Assembly (NCBI RefSeq): GCF_005938625.1
Contig: NZ_VCNJ01000019.1
Coordinates: 1-64,000, forward strand
Length of the DNA: 64,000 nt
Source of the DNA: Pseudomonas fluorescens
Lineage (GTDB): Bacteria; Pseudomonadota; Gammaproteobacteria; Pseudomonadales; Pseudomonadaceae
Direction of reading: 5' to 3'
In this document: positions 53,450 to 62,000 of the stretch, piece by piece
Position numbering within the stretch: the first letter of the stretch is position 1
How the letters are laid out: each line of letters starts with the position of its first letter
Notes under the pieces: generated by a model
The model's database searches: none
The model's input: the letters and a program-made list of their open reading frames with translations, nothing else
Told to the model about the DNA's origin: nothing
Translations under genes and position numbers: made by a program

Positions 53450-55234
53450 CTAGTCGAGCTGTTCGGCGATGCTCTGCGGCACCGGGATCTGGATTTCCAA
53501 CAGTTGCTGGGCGAAGGCTTTGCCTTGCGGATCGATGCGCAGACTGGCCACGCCACCACCGCCGAGAGCGTTTTCCAGGAGAAAATTCAGGCTGTGGGTG
53601 CCGGGCAGATACCAGCGTTCGACCCGGCCGTGGATCGGGTCGAGCACGTGGCTCATCCAGTCGACAATGACGGCGGGGGTCAGCGCTTCGGCAATCCATG
53701 GCAGGTATTCAGGTTTGCGCGGCATGACGCCGATGTTGCTGTGATTACCCTTGTCTCCGGAGCGCGCGACGGCCAGTTTCACCAGCGCCACGCTGGCATC
53801 GGCGCGACCCTGGGGTTTGGGTGGCTGATGGGACAGGGGCAAATCTTCGCTGTCGAGGGCGCTCAGTGAGGGCAGGGTGCATGGATAGTGTTCACCGGCC
53901 ATGTCGATGTGCAGCGAGCAAGCGCTTTTATCGATCAGAAAAGAGAACAGACGAATCAGCGGATACACCGTTGGCCGCCCACCGACAATACCGGTCAGCC
54001 CCGGCGCCATGCCAGTGGCGGCCTGGGCGATTTCCCGGGAGAACAGCACCAGTGCCTGTTTATTCGGGTGGCGCACGGCGAGTTTAATCACCACTTCACG
54101 GCTGTCGTGTCGCTGGCCATGGGGGCCGTAGGTGGCTTCGCTGCCAAGCAGTTCGATGTCGGTTTCGCTGTAGGGCGCCCAACCGCGCTGGCTGAACATT
54201 TCCGCCGTTTTGGCGATGATTGCCTGACTGACGCGTCGCGCCTTGTCCACCGCATCAATACCGGCGATCAGGCAACTGGCAGTGCAGCGAAAACCGTCCG
54301 GATACGTGGCGCTGACCTTGTATTTGTCGCTGGGTGGCAAACCTTTGGCGCCGTGCACGTGCACCGTGTTTTTGCCTTGTTGCTGAAGTTTGACCTGAGT
54401 GAAGTCGCAGACCACGTCGGGCAACAGATAGGCCTGTGGATCGCCGATTTCATACAGCATCTGCTCGCCGACGGTCAGCGGTGTGACCAGTCCACCGGAG
54501 CCCTCGGGTTTGCTGACGATGAATTGGCTGTCGGCACTGACTTCAACGATGGGGAAACCGATGTGTTCGTAATCCGGCACGTCGCGCCAATCGGTGAAGT
54601 TGCCGCCAGTGCATTGCGCGCCGCATTCGATGATGTGCCCGGCCAGCGCGGCCTGGGAGAGTTTGTCGTAGTCGTGCCACGACCAGTCGAATTCGTGCAC
54701 CAGCGCGGCGCTGACCACGGCGCTGTCGACCACCCGGCCGGTGATGACGATATCGGCACCCAGGCGTAGCGCTTCGACAATGCCCGGCGCGCCGAGATAG
54801 GCGTTGGTCGACACGCACATCGGCGGCAGCGGGGCGCCGCTGAACATCTCGGTGATGCCGCTGAGGTGTTTTAGCTGGGGTTGCAGATCATCGCCGAGCA
54901 ATACAGCGATTTTCAGCGCGATGCCGGCCTTGTCGCACGCTGCTTGCAGGGCGGCGGCACAGGCCTGCGGATTGACTCCTCCGGCATTGCTGATCACGCG
55001 GATGTTCTGCTCGGCCAATTGCGGCAACAGGGGCGTGAGAACTTCGATGAAGTCGCCGGCAAACCCCGCCTGCGGATCCTTCATGCGTGCGCCGGCCATG
55101 ATCGACATGGTGATCTCGGCGAGGTAGTCGAACACCAGATAGTCCAGCTTGCCGCCCTCCACCAGCTGCGCGGCGGCGGTGGACGTATCTCCCCAGAATG
55201 CGCTGGCGCATCCGATGCGAACGGTGGTGGGCAT
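53450..55234 (-). CDS. atuA: Acyclic terpene utilisation protein AtuA
   Basis: A 594-residue member of the AtuA (DUF1446) family, with [20 protein letters not shown] at the N-terminus, [20 protein letters not shown] and GNKGNHSN-type [17 protein letters not shown] near the C-terminus. It is required for citronellol and geraniol growth in pseudomonads, but its biochemical role is unknown. The ATG at 55234 follows GGAGAT. First gene of the atuABCDEF operon, divergent from atuR. Confidence 0.9.
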   Translation of the reverse strand: MPTTVRIGCASAFWGDTSTAAAQLVEGGKLDYLVFDYLAEITMSIMAGARMKDPQAGFAGDFIEVLTPLLPQLAEQNIRVISNAGGVNPQACAAALQAACDKAGIALKIAVLLGDDLQPQLKHLSGITEMFSGAPLPPMCVSTNAYLGAPGIVEALRLGADIVITGRVVDSAVVSAALVHEFDWSWHDYDKLSQAALAGHIIECGAQCTGGNFTDWRDVPDYEHIGFPIVEVSADSQFIVSKPEGSGGLVTPLTVGEQMLYEIGDPQAYLLPDVVCDFTQVKLQQQGKNTVHVHGAKGLPPSDKYKVSATYPDGFRCTASCLIAGIDAVDKARRVSQAIIAKTAEMFSQRGWAPYSETDIELLGSEATYGPHGQRHDSREVVIKLAVRHPNKQALVLFSREIAQAATGMAPGLTGIVGGRPTVYPLIRLFSFLIDKSACSLHIDMAGEHYPCTLPSLSALDSEDLPLSHQPPKPQGRADASVALVKLAVARSGDKGNHSNIGVMPRKPEYLPWIAEALTPAVIVDWMSHVLDPIHGRVERWYLPGTHSLNFLLENALGGGGVASLRIDPQGKAFAQQLLEIQIPVPQSIAEQLD

Positions 55235-55279
55235 TTTTATCTCCGACTCAGCAACCTGCGACAGAAGTGTCTGGAGGCT

Positions 55280-55296
55280 ACCAAGCAAGCGCTTGG
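55280..55296. promoter_or_regulatory. AtuR operator 1
   Basis: ACCAAGCAAGCGCTTGG with the palindromic core CAAGCGCTTG (55286-55295), 45 bp upstream of the atuA start. The same 17-mer recurs inverted at 55325-55341. AtuR of P. aeruginosa is known to bind two inverted repeats in this intergenic region. Confidence 0.85.
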
Positions 55297-55324
55297 TTTG
55301 TAAACAGTTGAAACTATCTTCTGC

Positions 55325-55341
55325 CCAAGCGCTTGCTTGGT
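55325..55341. promoter_or_regulatory. AtuR operator 2
   Basis: CCAAGCGCTTGCTTGGT, the exact reverse complement of operator 1, with core CAAGCGCTTG at 55326-55335. The two cores are 40 bp apart centre to centre, about four helical turns, so two TetR dimers could bind on the same DNA face. Confidence 0.85.
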
Positions 55342-55418
55342 TTCCGCTGGCGGCTTAAATTGCGCGCAACCCTGCGGTTTCAGGGGGCAACAGACTGATC
55401 GACTGTAGGAGAGAACGG

Positions 55419-56042
55419 GTGGACGAGCAAAAAGCCCTGAGGGTCATGCGCGATTTGGTTGATGAAGGCCAATTGACCGACCCCGACAGCGCCCGCGGCA
55501 AATTGCTGCAAGTGGCCGCTCACCTGTTCCGTAACAAAGGCTATGAACGCACCACGGTGCGGGACCTGGCCGGCGCCGTCGGCATCCAGTCGGGAAGCAT
55601 TTTTCATCACTTCAAAAGCAAGGATGAAATCCTCCGCGCAGTGATGGAAGAAACCATCCGTTACAACACCGCGTTGATGCGAGCGGCGCTGGCCGACGCG
55701 ACAGATGTGCGCGAGCGCGTGCTGGCGCTGATCCGCTGCGAATTGCAGTCGATCATGGGCGGCAGCGGTGAAGCCATGGCGGTGCTGGTCTACGAGTGGC
55801 GCTCGCTCTCCGAAGAAGGCCAGGCCAAGGTGCTGGCTTTGCGCGATGTCTACGAAGACATCTGGCTGCAAGTGCTGGGTGAAGCCAAGGACGCCGGATT
55901 TATTCGTGGCGATGTATTTATTACCCGACGTTTCCTCACCGGTGCACTGTCGTGGACGACCACCTGGTTCCGTGCCGGCGGCAGTTTGAGCCTCGATCAG
56001 TTGGCCGATGAGGCGTTGATTCTGGTCCTCGAAGCGCGTTGA
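55419..56042 (+). CDS. atuR: TetR-family repressor AtuR
   Basis: A 207-residue TetR-type regulator. The N-terminal HTH is LFRNKGYERTTVRDLAGAVG followed by QSGSIFHHFKSKDEIL; the C-terminal part is the ligand-binding helical domain. It starts with GTG and has TAGGAGAG upstream. Divergence from atuA and the twin operators between them identify it as AtuR, which represses the atu genes until acyclic terpene intermediates are present. Confidence 0.88.
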   Translation: MDEQKALRVMRDLVDEGQLTDPDSARGKLLQVAAHLFRNKGYERTTVRDLAGAVGIQSGSIFHHFKSKDEILRAVMEETIRYNTALMRAALADATDVRERVLALIRCELQSIMGGSGEAMAVLVYEWRSLSEEGQAKVLALRDVYEDIWLQVLGEAKDAGFIRGDVFITRRFLTGALSWTTTWFRAGGSLSLDQLADEALILVLEAR

Positions 56043-56134
56043 AGCACTTTCTATCCGGCCGGGAAACTGGCTAACTGGGCGAAACCGCCTAGCTTGAATG
56101 CATTGATCGGTATTTTTTCGGGGAGTGGGGTGTT

Positions 56135-56932
56135 TTGAAGTCTTCGCCAATTCGGACGGCCGCGGGGTTGATGCTCGCAGCGCTGGCTGCATTTTGGGTT
56201 TTGTCCGCTCAGGCAGCGCAACTGGTTCGGGTCGGCGCGGCGCATTTTCCGCCTTACACCATTCGCCCGGAAAACGGTGCCGACACAGGTCTCCTGCCGC
56301 AGTTGGTCGAGGCCCTCAATCGTCTGCAAAGCGACTATCAGTTCGTCCTTGTGCCGACCTCGATTCCGCGGCGTTTCGGTGATTTCAAGCAGGGGCGGAT
56401 CGACATGGCAATTTTCGAGAATCCCGATTGGGGCTGGAAAGATATTCCGCACACGGACGTCGACATGGGCCTTGAGGACGCCGAGATTTTCGTCGCACAA
56501 TGCGAAGACGGTCGTCAGCAGAACTACTTTGCCGACCTCACTGGCAAGCGCCTGGCGTTGTTCAGCGGTTATCACTACGAGTTCGCCAACTTCAACGCCG
56601 ACCCCAAGTATCTGGCTCAGAATTACAACGCCACGCTGACCTATTCCCACGACAGCAATCTGCTGATGGTCCTGCGTTCGCGGGCGGATATTGCTCTGGT
56701 GACGCGTTCGTATCTGTTCGATTACCTACTGCGTAACGAAAAGGTGCGCGATGAGTTGCTGGTGTCGCAGCGCATCGATCAGGTCTATCACCACTACGCG
56801 ATTCTTCGCCCGACGGCGCCCATCACCGGCGTCGCATTTGCCAGGTTGCTTCAGGGCCTGCGCAACAATGGCGAAATGCTGAAGATCTTCGAGCCGTACA
56901 AGATCGCCGTGGTGCCGGTGCCCGCTCATTGA
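56135..56932 (+). CDS. Periplasmic amino-acid-type solute-binding protein
   Basis: A 265-residue bacterial solute-binding family 3 protein with a signal peptide (ALAAFWVLSAQAA) and the typical AHFPPYTIRPENGADTGLLP start. No permease or ATPase genes adjoin it, so it may be a stand-alone sensor or binding protein. The start is TTG with GGGGAG upstream. It has no visible PvdS box, so a link to pyoverdine is not supported. Ligand unknown. Confidence 0.8.
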   Translation: MKSSPIRTAAGLMLAALAAFWVLSAQAAQLVRVGAAHFPPYTIRPENGADTGLLPQLVEALNRLQSDYQFVLVPTSIPRRFGDFKQGRIDMAIFENPDWGWKDIPHTDVDMGLEDAEIFVAQCEDGRQQNYFADLTGKRLALFSGYHYEFANFNADPKYLAQNYNATLTYSHDSNLLMVLRSRADIALVTRSYLFDYLLRNEKVRDELLVSQRIDQVYHHYAILRPTAPITGVAFARLLQGLRNNGEMLKIFEPYKIAVVPVPAH

Positions 56933-56955
56933 TGCAGCGATTTTCCTTGCGGGCC

Positions 56956-56979
56956 TAAATTTCCTTTCCCGGCTCACGT
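56956..56979 (+). promoter_or_regulatory. PvdS-dependent iron-starvation (IS) promoter
   Basis: TAAAT at 56956-56960, 16 bases, then CGT at 56977-56979: an exact match to the PvdS consensus TAAAT-N16-CGT, 41 bp before the acetyltransferase start. Confidence 0.9.
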
Positions 56980-57019
56980 CACATCGTTGAACTGTCGACG
57001 ATTATCGTGAGCCCGACCC

Positions 57020-58033
57020 ATGTCCAATTTGAATGACCTGACTGCCCTGGCCTTGCCTACGGGCAGTCAACTGATCGCTGATGCCAGCGAAAGCCGTCTG
57101 AGCCTGAGCCTTGACGGACAACCGCTGATTCGCTTGCGCCTCGATCGAGAGGCCAAGGGATCGATCCAGCTCGATGAGCGCTTTGCGCTGCCGCCCGGGC
57201 AGGCGCTGTGGGCAGCCTGTTACTGGCTGTTCGCGCGGGATCCGGCGTGCCAGCAATTGACCTGGCAACTGGATCAGCTTCCGACCGAAGCCTTGCTCAG
57301 CGGCTTGCTGGTGAGCACCGACGTGGCCGGTGAGTATCGCTGTGAACGCACGCTGTTCTGGCAACTACCGCAACCGTGGCTCGGCACTTCGCTGGCAGGC
57401 AGCTATCCGCAGCAAATGGTCATCAGCCAGGGCAAGCGTCATCCGCTGCGCCCGGTGAAGCCGCGGGGCGAAGTGTATCGGCGTTTCGATGCGCGTCTGG
57501 GTGCGTGGATTTCTCTGCGCACTGTAGAGATCGAAGAAGACTTGCCGCGTTTCAACCTCTGGCAGAACAGCCCGCGCGTCGCCAGTTTCTGGCAGGAAGA
57601 GGGCAGCATCGAGAAGCACCGCGAGTATTTGAGCAAGCTCGACGCCGACCCGCACACGCTGACCTTGATCGGCTGCTTCGATGATCAGCCGTTTGCCTAT
57701 TTCGAAGCCTACTGGGCCAAGGAAGATCGCATCGCGCCGTTCTATGATGCCGACGATTACGACCGTGGCATCCACATGCTGGTCGGCGAGGAGGATCATC
57801 GCGGTCCGCACAAAGTGGCGAGCTGGTTATCGGCGCTGGTGCATTACCTGTTTCTGGATGATCCGCGCACTCAGCGTGTGGTCGCTGAACCTCGGGCCGA
57901 CAACGCGAAGATGATCGGCCATATGCACAATCAGTGCTTCCACTGCGAGAAGGAGTTCGACTTCCCGCACAAGCGCGCGGCGCTGATGATTCTGGGGCGT
58001 GAGCGGTTTTTTGATCGGTGCAAACTGGCCTGA
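57020..58033 (+). CDS. AlcB/IucB-like GNAT acetyltransferase of pyoverdine synthesis
   Basis: A 337-residue protein with a C-terminal siderophore acyltransferase domain of the IucB/AlcB/RhbD type (FNLWQNSPRVASFWQEEGS, FAYFEAYWAKEDRIAPFYDA, HKVASWLSALVHYLFLDD, MIGHMHNQCFHCEKEFDFPH). Such enzymes acetylate N-hydroxylated amines. In fluorescent pseudomonads the pyoverdine-linked member (often called PvdYII) acetylates N5-hydroxyornithine. A perfect PvdS promoter precedes it. This suggests a pyoverdine containing acetyl-hydroxyornithine rather than the formyl form made by PvdF; that step is inference. Confidence 0.85.
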   Translation: MSNLNDLTALALPTGSQLIADASESRLSLSLDGQPLIRLRLDREAKGSIQLDERFALPPGQALWAACYWLFARDPACQQLTWQLDQLPTEALLSGLLVSTDVAGEYRCERTLFWQLPQPWLGTSLAGSYPQQMVISQGKRHPLRPVKPRGEVYRRFDARLGAWISLRTVEIEEDLPRFNLWQNSPRVASFWQEEGSIEKHREYLSKLDADPHTLTLIGCFDDQPFAYFEAYWAKEDRIAPFYDADDYDRGIHMLVGEEDHRGPHKVASWLSALVHYLFLDDPRTQRVVAEPRADNAKMIGHMHNQCFHCEKEFDFPHKRAALMILGRERFFDRCKLA

Positions 58034-58047
58034 GGTGATTTAAAAGC

Positions 58048-58123
58048 AAAAGATCGCAGCCTTCGGCAGCTCCTGCAGAGGAATGCATTTCCATGTAGGA
58101 GCTGCCGAAGGCTGCGATCTTTT
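58048..58123. repeat. REP-type inverted repeat (GATCGCAGCCTTCGGC family)
   Basis: Near-perfect 30-base arms AAAAGATCGCAGCCTTCGGC onward, loop GAGGAATGCATTTCCA, matching 10417-10494. It lies between convergent acetyltransferase and pvdS genes, ending in T residues that could help termination. Confidence 0.88.
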
Positions 58124-58141
58124 TTAACTGGCGACGCGGTC

Positions 58142-58696
58142 TTAGCGACGACCCGCAATCACCGCATCGCGGCGGCTGCCCGAGACCTTGCGGCAGTGCA
58201 CCAGCGCATCACGAATCATGAAGTTGACCAGGGTTGGCGAAACGCCGAGTTCCTTGGCGATGTCCTTTTGCGGCACGCCGTGCAGGCGGTACATCTCGAA
58301 TGCGTAGCGAGTGCGGCTGGGCAGTTCGGTCAGCGCGTCGGCGATGTTCTCCAGAGTTGAGAAGTTGATGTGCGAGGTTTCCGGCGAAGCACCTTGAATA
58401 ACCACGTTCAGCCCTTCCTCTTCAGGGCCGGAGTACTTCTGCTCAAGCGCCTGCTTGCGGTAGTGATCGATGGCGAGGTTGCGCACGATCTGGAACAGAT
58501 AGCTCAGTTGCGCCTTGATCGACGACGTGATCGGTGGCGCCGATTGCAGTCGGAAAAACGCATCCTGCACCACATCTTCGGCGCGCGACCGACAGCCGGT
58601 AATACGGGCTGCAATCTTGACCAGAATCAGTCGATTGTCGACGAATGCCTGAAGTAGCGGTGAATCGCACTTGCTTGTGGATACTTGTTCCGTCAT
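58142..58696 (-). CDS. pvdS: Iron-starvation sigma factor PvdS
   Basis: A 184-residue extracytoplasmic-function sigma factor. Region 2 contains FVDNRLILVKIAARITGCRS and RAEDVVQDAFFRLQSAP; region 4 contains HGVPQKDIAKELGVSPTLVN. These segments match PvdS closely as I recall it. It directs RNA polymerase to pyoverdine genes with IS boxes. The ATG at 58696 follows AAGGTGA; a GTG at 58705 is less likely. A Fur box lies upstream. It is divergent from pvdL. Confidence 0.95.
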   Translation of the reverse strand: MTEQVSTSKCDSPLLQAFVDNRLILVKIAARITGCRSRAEDVVQDAFFRLQSAPPITSSIKAQLSYLFQIVRNLAIDHYRKQALEQKYSGPEEEGLNVVIQGASPETSHINFSTLENIADALTELPSRTRYAFEMYRLHGVPQKDIAKELGVSPTLVNFMIRDALVHCRKVSGSRRDAVIAGRR

Positions 58697-58780
58697 GGAA
58701 ATCACCTTGCTGCCAAATAGGTTAGTGGGACGCCTGGGGACGGGGCCGCCCTACACATCGAGCGACAAATTATGTTGAAT

Positions 58781-58799
58781 GATAATGATTGTCAATTGA
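58781..58799. promoter_or_regulatory. Fur box of pvdS
   Basis: GATAATGATTGTCAATTGA: the left nine bases match the Fur consensus GATAATGAT exactly and the right half is a partial match. It is 85 bp upstream of the pvdS start, the expected place for iron repression of pvdS. Confidence 0.82.
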
Positions 58800-58888
58800 G
58801 AAAGAGAAGTAATGCGCCACAAAGGTGCGTTCTGAGAACTGCGACACGCCGCCACACCCCGGCCCCATTGGCGATCCAGCCTGCCGAC

Positions 58889-58912
58889 TAATTATTTCAA
58901 GACGTCATCCGT
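58889..58912 (+). promoter_or_regulatory. PvdS-dependent iron-starvation promoter of pvdL
   Basis: TAATT at 58889-58893, 16 bases, CGT at 58910-58912: one mismatch to TAAAT-N16-CGT, oriented toward pvdL. Confidence 0.82.
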
Positions 58913-59065
58913 TCTCATTGGTGAATGGATCCGGGCGCACAGTCCCGGCCAGACAGCATTCCGATGCCTTGCGCGGTCGGCACAGACCGCGCCCTGCATG
59001 CCCTTTGAGGGGCGTGACGCAGCAACCCGATTCCATTAGCAAGCCGAATTCAGGCAGGAAACCTC

Positions 59066-62000
59066 ATGACCGACGCGTTCGAACTCCCCAGCACCCTGGT
59101 CCAAGCCCTCCAGCGCCGCGCGGCCCTGACGCCGGATCGACTGGCCTTGCGTTTTCTCGCTGAAAACCCGGAGCAGGCTGTGGTGCTCAGTTATCGCGAG
59201 CTGGATCAACGCGCACGCATGATTGCCGCCGCGTTGCAGGCTGACACTGAATTCGGTGATCGCGCGGTGCTGCTGTTTCCCAGTGGCCCGGATTACGTCG
59301 CGGCGTTTTTTGGTTGCCTGTACGCCGGCGTGATCGCGGTGCCGGCCTATCCTCCGGAATCCGCGCGTCGTCACCATCAGGAGCGTTTGCTGTCGATCAT
59401 TGCCGACGCCGAACCGCGTCTGCTGCTAACCAGCGCCGACCTGCGCGACGCCTTGCAGCAGATCGAAGGCGCGCCGCCGCTGTTGTGTGTTGACAGCCTC
59501 GACAGCGCACTGGCGCAAAACTGGGCTGAGCCGAATCTGCCACCAGACCACATCGCCTTCTTGCAATACACCTCCGGTTCCACCGCACTGCCCAAAGGCG
59601 TGCAGGTCAGCCACGGCAATCTGGTCGCCAACGAATTGCTGATCCGCCATGGTTTCGGCATCGATGTGAACCCTGACGACGTGATCGTCAGTTGGTTGCC
59701 GCTGTACCACGACATGGGTTTGATCGGCGGTCTGCTGCAACCGATCTTCAGTGGCGTGCCGTGCATCCTGATGTCGCCAGCGTACTTCCTCGGCCGGCCA
59801 TTGCGCTGGCTGGAAGCGATCAGCGAGTACGGCGGCACCATCAGCGGCGGGCCGGACTTTGCTTACCGATTGTGCAGCGAGCGAGTGAGTGAATCGGCAC
59901 TCGAACGGCTCGATCTGAGCCGCTGGCGCGTGGCGTATTCCGGTTCCGAACCGATCCGTCTCGACACCCTCGAACGCTTCGCCGAGAAGTTCACTGCGTG
60001 TGGTTTCAGTGAGGACAGTTTCATGGCCTCGTACGGTCTGGCCGAAGCGACGCTATTCGTTGCCGGCACTCCGCGCGGCACTGGCATCCCGGCACTGCGC
60101 GTGGACGATCAGGCGCTGGCGCAAAACCGCGCCGAGCCAGGTGAGGGCAGTCCGATCATGAGTTGCGGCATCAGCCAGCCGGAACACGCCGTACTGATCG
60201 TCGAGCCGAACGCGCTCGTAGAAGTGGCCGACAACGCGGTTGGCGAAGTCTGGGCCGCCGGCCCGAGCATCGCCCACGGCTACTGGCGCAACCCCGAAGC
60301 CAGTGCCAAGACCTTCGTCCAGCACGCCGGTCGTACCTGGCTGCGCACCGGTGACTTGGGCTTTATGCGCGACGGTGAGTTGTTCATCACCGGTCGCCTG
60401 AAAGACATGCTCATCGTGCGCGGCCACAACCTCTATCCGCAGGACATCGAGAAGACCGTCGAGAACGAAGTGGAGGTCGTGCGCAAGGGCCGTGTCGCGG
60501 CGTTCGCCGTCACTCAGGACGGTGAAGAGGGCATCGGTATCGCTGCGGAAATCAGCCGCAGCGTGCAGAAAATCCTGCCGCCGGAAGCCTTGATCAAAGC
60601 CATTCGCCAGGCGGTGGCCGAGGCTTATCAGGAAGCCCCAAGCGTCGTGGTGCTGCTCAATCCGGGCGCGCTGCCGAAAACCTCCAGCGGCAAATTGCAG
60701 CGCTCGGCATGCCGCAATCGTCTGGCCGATGGCAGCCTCGACAGCTACGCAGTATTCCCGTCAACGGCATCCGAAAGCCAAGAGTCGACCAGCAGCGCCT
60801 GCGAACTCGAAGCGCAGATCGCCAACATCTGGGCCGAGCAACTCAACGTCAAACAGGTCAACGCCGACGATCACTTCTTCCTGCTCGGCGGCAACTCGAT
60901 CGCTGCCACGCAAGTCATCGCCCGGGTTCGCGAAGAACTCAGCCTTGAGCTGAACTTGCGTCTGCTCTTCGAAGCACCAACACTGTCGGCATTCGCCGCT
61001 GCCGTGGCCCAACAGCAACAGGACGGCGGCAGCGCCCAAGGCGCAATCACCGCGTTGTCGCGCAGCGAGCCAATGCCGCAATCGCTGGCGCAAAACCGTT
61101 TGTGGATCACCTGGCAACTCGACCCGCAGAGCAGCGCCTACAACATTCCCGGTGCCCTGCGTTTGCGCGGCGAACTGGACGAAGACGCGTTGCGCGCCAG
61201 TTTCCAGCAACTGATCGAGCGCCACGAGTCGCTGCGCACACGCTTTTTCGAACGCGACGGCGTGGCCCTGCAACACGTCGATGCCGCCGCCGAATTCAAC
61301 CTGCAACTGATCGACATCAGCGACCTGCCGGCGCATGAGCGCGAAGCCCGCGCCGTGCAGATCCGCGAAGACGAAGCGCGTACTCAGTTCGACCTGGAAA
61401 AAGGCCCGCTGCTGTGGGTGACGCTGGTGCGTCTCGACGACGAAGATCATCAATTGCTGGTGACGATGCACCACATCATCGCCGACGGCTGGTCGCTGAA
61501 CGTGTTGATCGACGAATTCTCGCGCCTGTACGCCGCCGCTTCGCAAGGTGCGACCGCGACCCTTGCACCGCTGCCGACCCAATACGCCGACTACGGCAGC
61601 TGGCAGCGTCAATGGCTGGCGCAAGGCGAGGGCGAGCGGCAACTGGCGTACTGGAAAGCACAGTTGGGCGATGAACATCCGGCGCTGGAACTGGCCAGCG
61701 ATTACCCACGGTCGGCCAAGCAAACTCACAGCGCCGCGCGCCATAGCGTGCGTCTTGGCGCCAGCCTCAGCGATGCGATCCGCAACACGGCGCAAGCGCA
61801 TCAATCGACGCCGTTCATGCTGCTGCTCTCGGCATTCCAGAGCCTGCTGCATCGCTACAGCGGTCAGCGCGACATCCGCATCGGCGTTCCGAACGCCAAC
61901 CGTCCGCGCCTGGAGACCCAGGGCCTGATCGGCTTCTTCATCAACACCCAAGTACTTCGCGCTGAAATCGATTTGCGCCTGTCATTCGTTGAGCTGCTGG

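Larger units (their letters stand above)
58697..59065. other. Divergent pvdS-pvdL regulatory region
   Basis: A 369-bp gap without a gene. It contains the Fur box of pvdS (58781-58799) and the IS promoter of pvdL (58889-58912). The pvdL leader after the IS promoter is about 145 nt. Confidence 0.85.

Noticed and set aside
52172..53869. 565-codon plus-strand frame across atuA-atuC
   Set aside because: It spans three conserved genes on the other strand and has no own start signal or domain.
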